A DNA stretch of 10,979 nt from an uncultured Eubacteriales bacterium (GTDB taxonomy: Bacteria > Bacillota > Clostridia > Christensenellales > CAG-917): assembly GCA_900551145.1 (NCBI GenBank), contig URUQ01000035.1, positions 1 through 10,979 on the forward strand. Reading direction: 5' to 3'. The stretch's first letter is position 1. The number at the start of each line of letters is the position of its first letter. The position numbers and the translations under genes are program-made. The notes below the pieces were generated by a model. That model had not been told where the DNA came from and made no database searches. It saw only the letters and a program-made list of their open reading frames with translations. Positions 1 to 5,385 of this stretch are shown piece by piece.

Positions 1-22
1 CGGAGATGTGTATAAGAGACAG
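1..22 (+). other. Nextera (Tn5) adapter remnant, read-2 side
   Basis: Bases 4-22 are AGATGTGTATAAGAGACAG, the Tn5 mosaic end used in Illumina Nextera libraries. The preceding CGG matches the end of the read-2 (i7-side) adapter. This is synthetic library sequence, not genome. It creates a false GTG start at 8 that is in frame with the following gene and would add an artefact N-terminus MYKRQ to its protein. Confidence 0.97.
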
Positions 23-805
23 GTATTAGAGCAAGACGAAAACGGACACATTAGAATATCGGATATCGAAGCTTGCGCTCAAAACTTCGACTATTTCGTA
101 TTCGGCGGTGCGTGCAACGTAACGGGCGCGGTTTGCAATATAAAATCCATAGGAAAAATCGCAAAAAACCACGGTGTAAAACTAATAATTGACGGAGCGC
201 AATCAGTGCCGTATATCCCAATCGATATGCAAGAGGACGACGTATGCGCGCTTGCTTGTCCCGGTCATAAAGGGCTTCACGGCGTGCAAGGCACCGGCTT
301 TTTAATCGTGCGCAACGATATGCCGCTCACACCGCTTATATTCGGCGGGACCGGCACGCAGTCTATCGAAGTATCACCGACCGTGCAAATGCCCGATTCT
401 TTCGAGGCAGGCACGCAGTTTTCGGGCGGAATATCCGCGCTTTATCAAGGTGCGAAATGGTCGTTCGACAACGTCGATAAATCGAGAAAAAACATTGTTA
501 GATTATCGAAAAATCTTATCAACGGACTAAATACGTTCGGCGCGACGATATACACGCGCGATATCGATACGGGCATCGTAGCGTTCAATTTCGGAGATAT
601 AGACAGTACGCTTATTGCCGACAAACTCAACGACTACGATATATGCGTGAGAAGCGGTCTTCACTGTGCGCCCCTCGTGCACAAGCACCTCGGCACGACC
701 TGTCAAGGGGCGATTAGAGTAAGTTTCGGTTGCGACAACAACCAAAGCGAGGTGGCGTATTTTTTATCTGTTCTTGAAAGAATTTTGCAAGAAATCAAAA
801 ACTAA
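23..805 (+). CDS. Cysteine desulfurase-like class V aminotransferase, 5'-truncated
   Basis: This is a PLP-dependent fold-type I enzyme of the class V aminotransferase / cysteine desulfurase group, which moves sulfur from cysteine to an enzyme Cys as persulfide for Fe-S cluster or thiolation pathways. Numbering from Val1 at base 23, the visible landmarks are IIDGAQS with the cofactor-binding Asp57, CPGHKGLHG with the Schiff-base Lys83, FSGGISAL, and RSGLHCAPL with the presumed catalytic Cys215. It resembles the EF2568-type subfamily rather than IscS, SufS or NifS proper. 260 residues remain. The family is usually about 380 long, so roughly the first 115-120 residues are missing because the library fragment ends here. 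The GTG at position 8 lies in adapter sequence and is not a start. No partner (sufU, iscU, mnm or thi genes) is visible, so the sulfur acceptor is unknown. It converges on the minus-strand protease gene. Confidence 0.9.
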   Translation, partial: VLEQDENGHIRISDIEACAQNFDYFVFGGACNVTGAVCNIKSIGKIAKNHGVKLIIDGAQSVPYIPIDMQEDDVCALACPGHKGLHGVQGTGFLIVRNDMPLTPLIFGGTGTQSIEVSPTVQMPDSFEAGTQFSGGISALYQGAKWSFDNVDKSRKNIVRLSKNLINGLNTFGATIYTRDIDTGIVAFNFGDIDSTLIADKLNDYDICVRSGLHCAPLVHKHLGTTCQGAIRVSFGCDNNQSEVAYFLSVLERILQEIKN

Positions 806-814
806 CGTGCTATT

Positions 815-976
815 TTGTACACACTTGAAAAAGTGCCGAAAGGCGCATTACAACACATATTAATAAAAACCCGATATTTAGATGAAGAACAAGGAAGCGC
901 GCGTCCGATACAAAACCCAACGCACATAGGCGTACGTGATTTTGTAGCGGATGTGCCCGACACGGTTATTCGCTAA
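815..976 (+). CDS. Doubtful small ORF, 53 aa, TTG start
   Basis: After the TAA of the preceding gene the same frame stays open for 56 codons to a TAA at 974. The only early start candidates are TTG at 815 and GTG at 833, and no Shine-Dalgarno sequence is visible for either. The predicted peptide is mixed and charged, with no signal peptide or membrane segment, and ends in DFVADVPDTVIR. Codon choice resembles that of neighbouring genes, but an open run of this length is not rare by chance. It could be a degraded C-terminal fragment or simply intergenic DNA. I recognise no family. Confidence 0.2.
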   Translation: MYTLEKVPKGALQHILIKTRYLDEEQGSARPIQNPTHIGVRDFVADVPDTVIR

Positions 977-986
977 ATAGTGCGTT

Positions 987-2126
987 TTAAATTCTAAACA
1001 CGCGCACCCCGTCAATTGTCAAAGAATGATGTAACACCGCTTGTTTTGCTTGATACGGCGTTATGTTCTTATACTTTTCGCAAAGAAGGCAACACGCGCC
1101 GGCAACGTACGGCGCGGCAACGGACGTTCCGCTCATATAGGTATAACTTCCGCCCGCCTTAATTCCTTTGACTTTTATTCCGTCTGCATACACGTCGGGA
1201 CGTTTTGCGCCTTGATACACTCCGCGAGAGGAAAATTCCGCAATTCTATCCTCCTTATCCACTGCGCCGACGGCAATTATCTCGTTGCTTATAGCGGGTG
1301 ATTTCAGAGAGTTTTCACCGCTGTTTCCTGCCGCGGCAACCACGATAAGTCCGCTTCGCGAAAGCATTTCGACGCCTATTTTGAGAGGATCGGCATATGA
1401 TAGCGGTTCTGCGCCGAAACTCATACACACCACCTTTACGCCGTACTGCCTAAAATTGTCAAATAGCCACTGCATACCGTCCAAAATTTTGAACGTACCG
1501 CTCTCACCCTTGTCGCCTATGACCTTTATTCCGAGAACGTTTGCCTTTGGCGCAACACCGACTACCTCTCTTGCGGAAGTGAGTCCGTCACCGCACGCAA
1601 CCCCCGCAACGAAAGTTCCGTGACCGTTGTCATCGTACGGCATATCCTCACCACCGACCATATCTTCAAAATGCACGATACGGTTCTTGGGCACGGACAA
1701 GTCGCAATGCGGATTTATCCCAGTATCCATAACACAAAGCGTAACGCCCTCGCCTGTGAGTTCCTTGGAAAATTTTGCAACGGGATACTGCGAAAACATA
1801 CCGTTAGAATACGCTTTTTCGTTGATATTCTCATTCAAGTCGGAAAGCGCGAAAACCGTGCTTTGCGCCGATACGTATTCGACCTCTAGCATTCTTTCAA
1901 GACGTATTGCCTCGTTAAGTCCGCACTTTATACCCACCGAGCGTATAAACGGATAACTCTTTATTACGTCGAAATTGTGCTCCAAAAGTCCCAGTTGCAA
2001 CGGATTGCGTACACGCACGAGTGCGTCTATCTTCTCTTCCTTATTCTCCAAAACGCCCACCAAGCCGTTGTCTATTTTGGCGTTTTGGCGCAATGCGGTT
2101 ATTATTTTCGCGTCGATTTTGTCCAT
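987..2126 (-). CDS. S8 family serine protease, AprX-like, probably intracellular
   Basis: This is a subtilisin-type serine endopeptidase of 379 residues. The catalytic triad is clear: Asp134 in VMDTGINPH, His169 in DDNGHGTFVAG, and Ser335 in SGTSVAAP. The oxyanion-hole Asn268 is in AAAGNSG. The first 120 or so residues look like a propeptide of the inhibitor-I9 kind. There is no signal peptide, cell-wall anchor or extra C-terminal domain, so it probably acts in the cytoplasm. The run LTGEGVTLCVMDTGINPH and the PYDDNGHGT segment resemble Bacillus AprX. I chose ATG at 2124-2126 because AAAGG lies 6 nt upstream. A TTG at 2132 would add two residues but has no usable spacing. The 85-residue gene upstream ends at 2129, so the two are almost certainly cotranscribed and translationally coupled. 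The substrate is unknown. Confidence 0.93.
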   Translation of the reverse strand: MDKIDAKIITALRQNAKIDNGLVGVLENKEEKIDALVRVRNPLQLGLLEHNFDVIKSYPFIRSVGIKCGLNEAIRLERMLEVEYVSAQSTVFALSDLNENINEKAYSNGMFSQYPVAKFSKELTGEGVTLCVMDTGINPHCDLSVPKNRIVHFEDMVGGEDMPYDDNGHGTFVAGVACGDGLTSAREVVGVAPKANVLGIKVIGDKGESGTFKILDGMQWLFDNFRQYGVKVVCMSFGAEPLSYADPLKIGVEMLSRSGLIVVAAAGNSGENSLKSPAISNEIIAVGAVDKEDRIAEFSSRGVYQGAKRPDVYADGIKVKGIKAGGSYTYMSGTSVAAPYVAGACCLLCEKYKNITPYQAKQAVLHHSLTIDGVRVFRI

Positions 2127-2128
2127 AC

Positions 2129-2386
2129 TCAACCTTTCAGAGCGTCGATTATACTGCGCATACGCTCTCTTTGCATTTGGTTGAGCATGGGTGAGGCGGT
2201 GTTATACAAGTTTTCGAGCATATTCACGTCAAACGTGCCGTCCGCCCTCATTCTTTGCGCCACTTTGGTGAGTTCGTCCATAAGTTCGCTTTCGCTTTTC
2301 GAAGCGTATTTGTCAAACTTATCCATGAAATCTCCGCTATTATCGCAGTTTCCGCTACCCATTCCGTTGAAATCGTAAAAATTCAT
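2129..2386 (-). CDS. Small helical protein of unknown function upstream of the protease
   Basis: This encodes 85 residues and I do not recognise a named family. The first 20 residues are Gly/Asn-rich (MNFYDFNGMGSGNCDNSG). Residues 20-85 are highly charged and look helical, in a pattern ESELMDELTKVAQRMRADGTFD...LENLYNTASPMLNQMQRERMRSIIDAL. No signal peptide or membrane segment is present. The ATG at 2384-2386 was chosen because GGAGGAG lies directly upstream; a longer frame reaching 2503 would start inside the divergent gene and has no such site. Its TGA (2129-2131) is 2 nt before the protease ATG, and the protease ribosome binding site lies within its last codons. Coupled translation suggests a functional link to the protease (adaptor, inhibitor or substrate), but this is inference only. 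Confidence 0.75.
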   Translation of the reverse strand: MNFYDFNGMGSGNCDNSGDFMDKFDKYASKSESELMDELTKVAQRMRADGTFDVNMLENLYNTASPMLNQMQRERMRSIIDALKG

Positions 2387-2393
2387 AACTCCT

Positions 2394-2416
2394 CCGTCAC
2401 ATTCAGTATATGACGG
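2394..2416. promoter_or_regulatory. Palindrome between divergent genes, possible operator or leader hairpin
   Basis: CCGTCA (2394-2399) and TGACGG (2411-2416) form a perfect 6-bp inverted repeat around 11 nt, and two further A/T pairs match symmetrically inside. It sits in the 57-bp gap between two divergently transcribed genes. On the minus strand its 3' arm runs directly into the GGAGG ribosome binding site of the 85-residue gene, so as RNA it could affect access to that site. A weak plus-strand promoter overlaps it: GTCACA (2396-2401), 17 nt, then TATTAT (2419-2424). An AAGGTGA site precedes the plus-strand ATG. Confidence 0.35.
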
Positions 2417-2443
2417 CATATTATGGTTGTGACAAGGTGAACT

Positions 2444-3043
2444 ATGAATTTTGACGCAAACACTATCGCAACGCTTATGCAACTGCTCAACCCCGACAAA
2501 CAAGTCGGTAATGCCGAAAATAACGCGTATAACGCCAAAAAAACCGCTTCAACGCAATCCGTCGATAAATCGAACGTACAAAACGCGTTTTACGTTCAAA
2601 ACGGAATTGGCGAGCAAGTGCGCATAGACTTTTCTCAAAGCAAGCCAAAATCGCCTTTGGATATGCTCGACGCCGGACAAAACCCGATGCTGTCCTTGCT
2701 AAAATCGCTCGGCGGTGGCAAAAACGATATGTCGTCTATGCTTCCTATGCTTATGTCGCTTATGAGCAAACCGTCTCAAAAGAGCGCAAAGCCTTGCGAC
2801 GATAACTCTCAAAGCGCGCCGACGTCGCAAAACGGCAATAAAAAAGACAATATTCCGCCATCGAACTCTGAAAACTCCGCAGAAGGTAATCAAAACGCCC
2901 AAAAAGACGCTCCTTATAGCGATAAAAAAACTATCGATAAAAAAACGCAACGAGACGTTTTTGAACCCGTTGCGTTTGCAGGATATGAAGTTGTTTCGAC
3001 GCTTGCCGCGCTTCTTACAGCAGTACGGCGTCCTTGTAGATAG
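2444..3043 (+). CDS. Met-rich, Gln/Asn/Ser-rich protein of unknown function
   Basis: This encodes 199 residues with no family I recognise. Residues 1-20 form a short helix (TIATLMQLLN). Residues 75-110 are rich in Met and Leu with a pair of glycines (LLKSLGGG, then MLPMLMSLMSK). Residues 110-170 are a low-complexity polar linker rich in Lys, Gln, Asn and Ser. Residues 171-195 return to an amphipathic pattern (FEPVAFAGYEVVSTLAALL). There is no signal peptide, and the Met/Leu stretch is too short and broken for a confident membrane helix. ATG at 2444 follows AAGGTGA at 2434-2440. The gene diverges from the 85-residue/protease pair. Its last 29 bases overlap the end of glyA on the other strand, and the glyA terminator lies within codons around 165-178. 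Codon choice in the tail resembles the rest of the window, so I keep the full frame, but the true end is less certain than the start. Confidence 0.65.
   Translation: MNFDANTIATLMQLLNPDKQVGNAENNAYNAKKTASTQSVDKSNVQNAFYVQNGIGEQVRIDFSQSKPKSPLDMLDAGQNPMLSLLKSLGGGKNDMSSMLPMLMSLMSKPSQKSAKPCDDNSQSAPTSQNGNKKDNIPPSNSENSAEGNQNAQKDAPYSDKKTIDKKTQRDVFEPVAFAGYEVVSTLAALLTAVRRPCR
2939..2977 (-). terminator. Intrinsic terminator of the trxA-glyA transcript
   Basis: AAACGCAACG (2943-2952) and CGTTGCGTTT (2968-2977) are perfectly complementary: a 10-bp stem with a 15-nt loop. Read on the minus strand the stem is followed without a break by seven T residues (2939-2945 as A on the plus strand). It begins 38 nt past the glyA stop. 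On the plus strand only three T residues follow the stem, so termination of plus-strand transcripts is expected to be weak. The whole element lies inside the coding frame of the convergent 199-residue gene. Confidence 0.8.
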
Positions 3044-4271
3044 GATACTCGTCGCAAAGCGCGATAACCTTGTTTTTTACGCCCTCGATTGCGCTTTCGC
3101 CGTTTTCGACGATATCGACAATCATATCGGCAATTTGCACCATTTGCGCCTCTTTCATACCTCTCGTGGTCACCGCAGGCGTGCCGACACGCACACCGCT
3201 CGTAACGAACGGACTCAACGGCTCGTTTGGAACGCTGTTTTTGTTGACAGTGATATGTGCCTCGTCAAGCCACGTTTCGAGTTGTTTGCCCGTAACGCCC
3301 GTGCCTACAAGGTTGACGAGCATCAAGTGATTGTCCGTTCCGCCGCTCACGAGTTTCAACCCTCTTTCCATAAGACGATTTGCCATTGCTTGCGCGTTTT
3401 TGACCACTTGAATTTGATATTCTTTAAACTCCGGTGAAAGTGCTTCTTTGAAAGCCACCGCTTTTGCCGCGATTATGTGCATAAGAGGTCCGCCTTGCGA
3501 TCCGGGGAAAATGGCTTTGTCAATCTTTTTGGCAATCTCGTCGTCATCGCAAAGGATAAGTCCTCCGCGAGGTCCGCGAAGCGTCTTGTGGGTGGTCGAA
3601 GTAATGACGTGCGCATAGCCCACGGGGCTCGGATGCACTCCGGCCACGATAAGCCCCGCAACGTGTGCGATATCCACTACGAGATACGCACCGACTTCGT
3701 CCGCAATTTGTCTAAAACGAGCGTAATCGATAAATCTCGGATACGCACTTGCGCCGGCCACGATAACTTTTGGTTTATGCTCGATTGCAAGTTCCCTCAC
3801 CTTGTCGTAATCTATAAGCTCGGTTTGAGGATTCAAACCGTATCCCACGCAATTGAAGAGTTTTCCGCTCATATTAGCTTTTGCTCCGTGAGTGAGGTGT
3901 CCGCCGTCGGCAAGAGTCATACCGAGCATGGTGTCACCGCTTTGCATAAGTGCGTAATATACGGCAAAATTGGCGTTTGAACCGCAATGCGGTTGTACGT
4001 TTGCGTGCTTTACGCCAAACAGTTTTTTTGCTCGCTCGATTGCGAGATTTTCGGCAACGTCCACGTATTGACAACCGCCGTAATATCTCTTGGACGGATA
4101 ACCTTCGGCATATTTATTGGTATAAAAAGTACCCGCTGCGGCAAGCACCGCTTCGGACACGATATTTTCGCTTGCGATAAGTTCGAGATTATGCTTTTGA
4201 CGGTCAAGTTCTTTGACCATAGATTCGTACAATTCGGCATCGGTCTCTCTTATGCTTTTCAAATCAATCAT
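3015..4271 (-). CDS. glyA: Serine hydroxymethyltransferase
   Basis: This PLP enzyme interconverts serine and glycine with transfer of a one-carbon unit to tetrahydrofolate, supplying 5,10-methylene-THF to purine, thymidylate and methionine synthesis. In this window TrmFO also consumes that cofactor. The 418-residue length fits the bacterial family. Landmarks are NLELIASENIVS near the N-terminus, YAEGYPSKRYYGG (55-66), VVDIAHVAGL with Asp200 and His203, and the PLP-lysine motif STTHKTLRGPRGG with Lys229. The usual VQPHSG loop reads VQPHCG (Cys96), a mild substitution. ATG at 4271 has GGAG 8 nt upstream. It follows trxA by 21 nt on the same strand, so the two probably share a transcript, which ends at the stem-loop at 2939-2977. 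Identification is secure. Confidence 0.98.
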   Translation of the reverse strand: MIDLKSIRETDAELYESMVKELDRQKHNLELIASENIVSEAVLAAAGTFYTNKYAEGYPSKRYYGGCQYVDVAENLAIERAKKLFGVKHANVQPHCGSNANFAVYYALMQSGDTMLGMTLADGGHLTHGAKANMSGKLFNCVGYGLNPQTELIDYDKVRELAIEHKPKVIVAGASAYPRFIDYARFRQIADEVGAYLVVDIAHVAGLIVAGVHPSPVGYAHVITSTTHKTLRGPRGGLILCDDDEIAKKIDKAIFPGSQGGPLMHIIAAKAVAFKEALSPEFKEYQIQVVKNAQAMANRLMERGLKLVSGGTDNHLMLVNLVGTGVTGKQLETWLDEAHITVNKNSVPNEPLSPFVTSGVRVGTPAVTTRGMKEAQMVQIADMIVDIVENGESAIEGVKNKVIALCDEYPIYKDAVLL

Positions 4272-4292
4272 CTTTCGTTCTCCGTATTTTAA

Positions 4293-4610
4293 TTAAAGGT
4301 ACTTATTGAGCAGTTGTTCAAGCTCGGTTTTTAGTCTATATCCGACGAGTTTTTCCACCACTTCGCCGTCTTTGAACAAGAAAAGCGTCGGAATCGACAT
4401 TATGCCGAAGCGTCTTGCGATAGCTTCGTTTTCGTCGACGTCAACCTTGCCTACGACCACTCTGTCTTTGTACTCCGTTGCAATAGCATCGATAGTGGGG
4501 GCAAGCATTTTGCAAGGACCGCACCACGTCGCCCAAAAGTCAACGAGAACGAGACCGTTTGCAACGGTATTATCAAAATTGTTTTCATTCAATACAACGT
4601 AATCTGACAT
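4293..4610 (-). CDS. trxA: Thioredoxin
   Basis: This cytoplasmic disulfide reductase has 105 residues, a full-length single-domain thioredoxin. The redox site is WCGPCK with Cys30 and Cys33. The buried acid Asp24 is in VLVDFWATW and the cis-proline Pro74 is in MSIPTLFLF. The Gly of the GYRLK turn near the C-terminus is also present. It accepts electrons from thioredoxin reductase, which is not in the window, and donates to reductases and peroxidases. ATG at 4610 is preceded by AAGGAG at 4620-4625 with 9 nt spacing. A TATAAT box lies just upstream, followed by the hairpin array at 4644-4760. glyA follows 21 nt downstream. Confidence 0.98.
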   Translation of the reverse strand: MSDYVVLNENNFDNTVANGLVLVDFWATWCGPCKMLAPTIDAIATEYKDRVVVGKVDVDENEAIARRFGIMSIPTLFLFKDGEVVEKLVGYRLKTELEQLLNKYL

Positions 4611-4635
4611 AAATATTTACTCCTTATTTTTTTAT

Positions 4636-4641
4636 ATTATA
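4636..4641 (-). promoter_or_regulatory. Probable -10 box for trxA-glyA
   Basis: The minus strand reads TATAAT, a perfect -10 hexamer, placed so that transcription would start about 19 nt before the trxA coding sequence, leaving room for AAGGAG. The position 17 nt upstream (4659-4664) reads ATATCA, a poor -35 match. That hexamer falls inside the first AATATCACT box of the hairpin array, and the first array hairpin fills the spacer. This could mean activator dependence, or the real promoter may lie elsewhere. Confidence 0.4.
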
Positions 4642-4643
4642 TT

Positions 4644-4760
4644 CTCGCTTTGCGAGAGTGATATTGCACTGCGTGCAGTGATATTTGCGCTACGCGCAAG
4701 TGATATTTTCGGCTTGCGCCAAAAGTGATATTCGCACTGCGTGCGAGTTGTGGAATATTC
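4644..4760. repeat. Hairpin array 1: five different hairpins separated by AGTGATATT boxes
   Basis: Four exact AGTGATATT boxes start at 4657, 4677, 4699 and 4724 (periods 20, 22 and 25). Between and around them lie five non-identical perfect or near-perfect hairpins: CTCGC-TTT-GCGAG (4644-4656), TGCAC-TGC-GTGCA (4665-4677), TTGCGC-TAC-GCGCAA (4685-4699), a TTTT(C)GGC-TTGC-GCCAAAA stem with one bulge (4706-4724), and CGCAC-TGC-GTGCG (4733-4745). The array closes with AGTTGTGGAATATTC (4746-4760). A degenerate fifth box (AATATAATA on the minus strand) lies between the array and the trxA ribosome binding site and supplies the TATAAT. No protein frame explains it. It shares design and closing sequence with the array at 8561-8670. 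I know no named family with this layout. Confidence 0.85.
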
Positions 4761-4775
4761 TGTATTCGCTACGCC

Positions 4776-4810
4776 GGATTCCCACGGTCACTGCGTTCCC
4801 TCTGAATGAC
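4776..4810 (-). repeat. GTCATT...AATC intergenic repeat, copy A
   Basis: Read on the minus strand this begins GTCATTCAGAGG and ends CGTGGGAATCC. It shares the skeleton GTCATT-n-GAG-G...CGTGG-n-AATC with the copy at 4852-4889 on the opposite strand. It resembles the dispersed GTCATTGCGAG-type intergenic repeats seen in many unrelated draft genomes. That resemblance is from memory and is not checked here. Confidence 0.5.
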
Positions 4811-4812
4811 AG

Positions 4813-4834
4813 TCGGTGGGACACCCACACCCGA
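4813..4834. other. Short hairpin between the two inverted repeats
   Basis: GTGGG-ACA-CCCAC (4816-4828) forms a 5-bp stem with a 3-nt loop, extendable by TCG/CGA across a small bulge. On the plus strand it is followed by ATTTTAATTT, so it looks slightly like a plus-strand terminator, but no plus-strand gene ends here. It may simply be the apex of the inverted repeat pair. I see nothing further from 4891 to 4950. Confidence 0.3.
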
Positions 4835-4851
4835 TTTTAATTTCTCCTTAC

Positions 4852-4889
4852 GTCATTGCGAGGAGCAACATCGTTGCGACGTGGCAATC
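4852..4889 (+). repeat. GTCATT...AATC intergenic repeat, copy B
   Basis: This begins GTCATTGCGAGGAGC and ends CGACGTGGCAATC, in inverted orientation to the copy at 4776-4810. Its centre is itself a perfect hairpin, GCAAC-ATC-GTTGC (4865-4877), with the same 5-bp stem and 3-nt loop geometry as the nearby array. No coding sequence covers it. Confidence 0.55.
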
Positions 4890-4950
4890 TAGGCGTTAGC
4901 CGCACACACCACGCAAGAGATATAGCGAAACTGTCGATGCCGACACACAA

Positions 4951-5385
4951 TTATTTTTTCGTTTCTTCCGTGCTTTGGGCACTATACCCGCAAATTGCTT
5001 TCATAGTGGGCACAAAGCCCTTCTTTTTGCGGATAACGAGCTTGTCGAGCAATATCGCAATGACGAAGCCTACGACAAGTCCGCCGATGCCGAGGCAAAT
5101 CTGCGCAATCTCGTTTATAAGCGTGCCTATTCCTATGCCTACGCCCGTGAGAATAAGCGGTATAACGTACACTATCGTAGCGGCGGTAAGGACGTATTTC
5201 TCACCCATTTCCACTTCGACACAATCGCCCTCGTTTGCACCGAGTGTGTTCTCTATGACGATTTCCACTTTCATACCGTCCTTGGTCACGGCGCACATAT
5301 GGCACTTGTCGCACGCGCTTTGCCTTTCAAAACGCACGGTGGCTTTGTTGCCTTTGACTTTGGATACAACGCCTCTTTCCGTCAT
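4951..5385 (-). CDS. RseC/MucC-type SoxR-reducing-system-like membrane protein
   Basis: This 144-residue protein has the layout of the RseC/MucC (SoxR reducing system) family. It starts with MTERGVVSKVKGNKATVRFERQ, continues with the cysteine cluster CDKCHMC (Cys25, 28 and 31), then a beta-rich part ending near residue 62. Two hydrophobic segments follow, about 67-88 and 96-116, with a basic RKKK stop-transfer stretch after the second. Family members sit in the inner membrane. Proteobacterial RseC acts on sigma-E signalling and SoxR reduction, and the Clostridia-type homologues have no settled role. The ATG overlaps the hisS stop as ATGA, so translation is probably coupled, and it is the last gene of the hslV-hslU-hisS transcript. 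The tight Cys cluster could bind metal or cycle redox state. No clear terminator follows. Confidence 0.8.
   Translation of the reverse strand: MTERGVVSKVKGNKATVRFERQSACDKCHMCAVTKDGMKVEIVIENTLGANEGDCVEVEMGEKYVLTAATIVYVIPLILTGVGIGIGTLINEIAQICLGIGGLVVGFVIAILLDKLVIRKKKGFVPTMKAICGYSAQSTEETKK

Noticed and set aside
2130..2132. TTG start for the protease
   Set aside because: AAAGG lies too close to it; ATG at 2124-2126 has proper 6-nt spacing.
2129..2503. Longer 124-residue version of the small helical protein
   Set aside because: The extra N-terminus would overlap the divergent gene and lacks a ribosome binding site, whereas ATG at 2386 has GGAGGAG directly upstream.
3247..3258. AGTGATAT-like match inside glyA
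   Set aside because: It is a single partial match in a conserved coding region without flanking hairpins, so chance.
4644..4760. CRISPR array
   Set aside because: The constant box is only 9 bp, the intervening sequences are self-complementary hairpins of 11-19 bp, and no cas genes are present.
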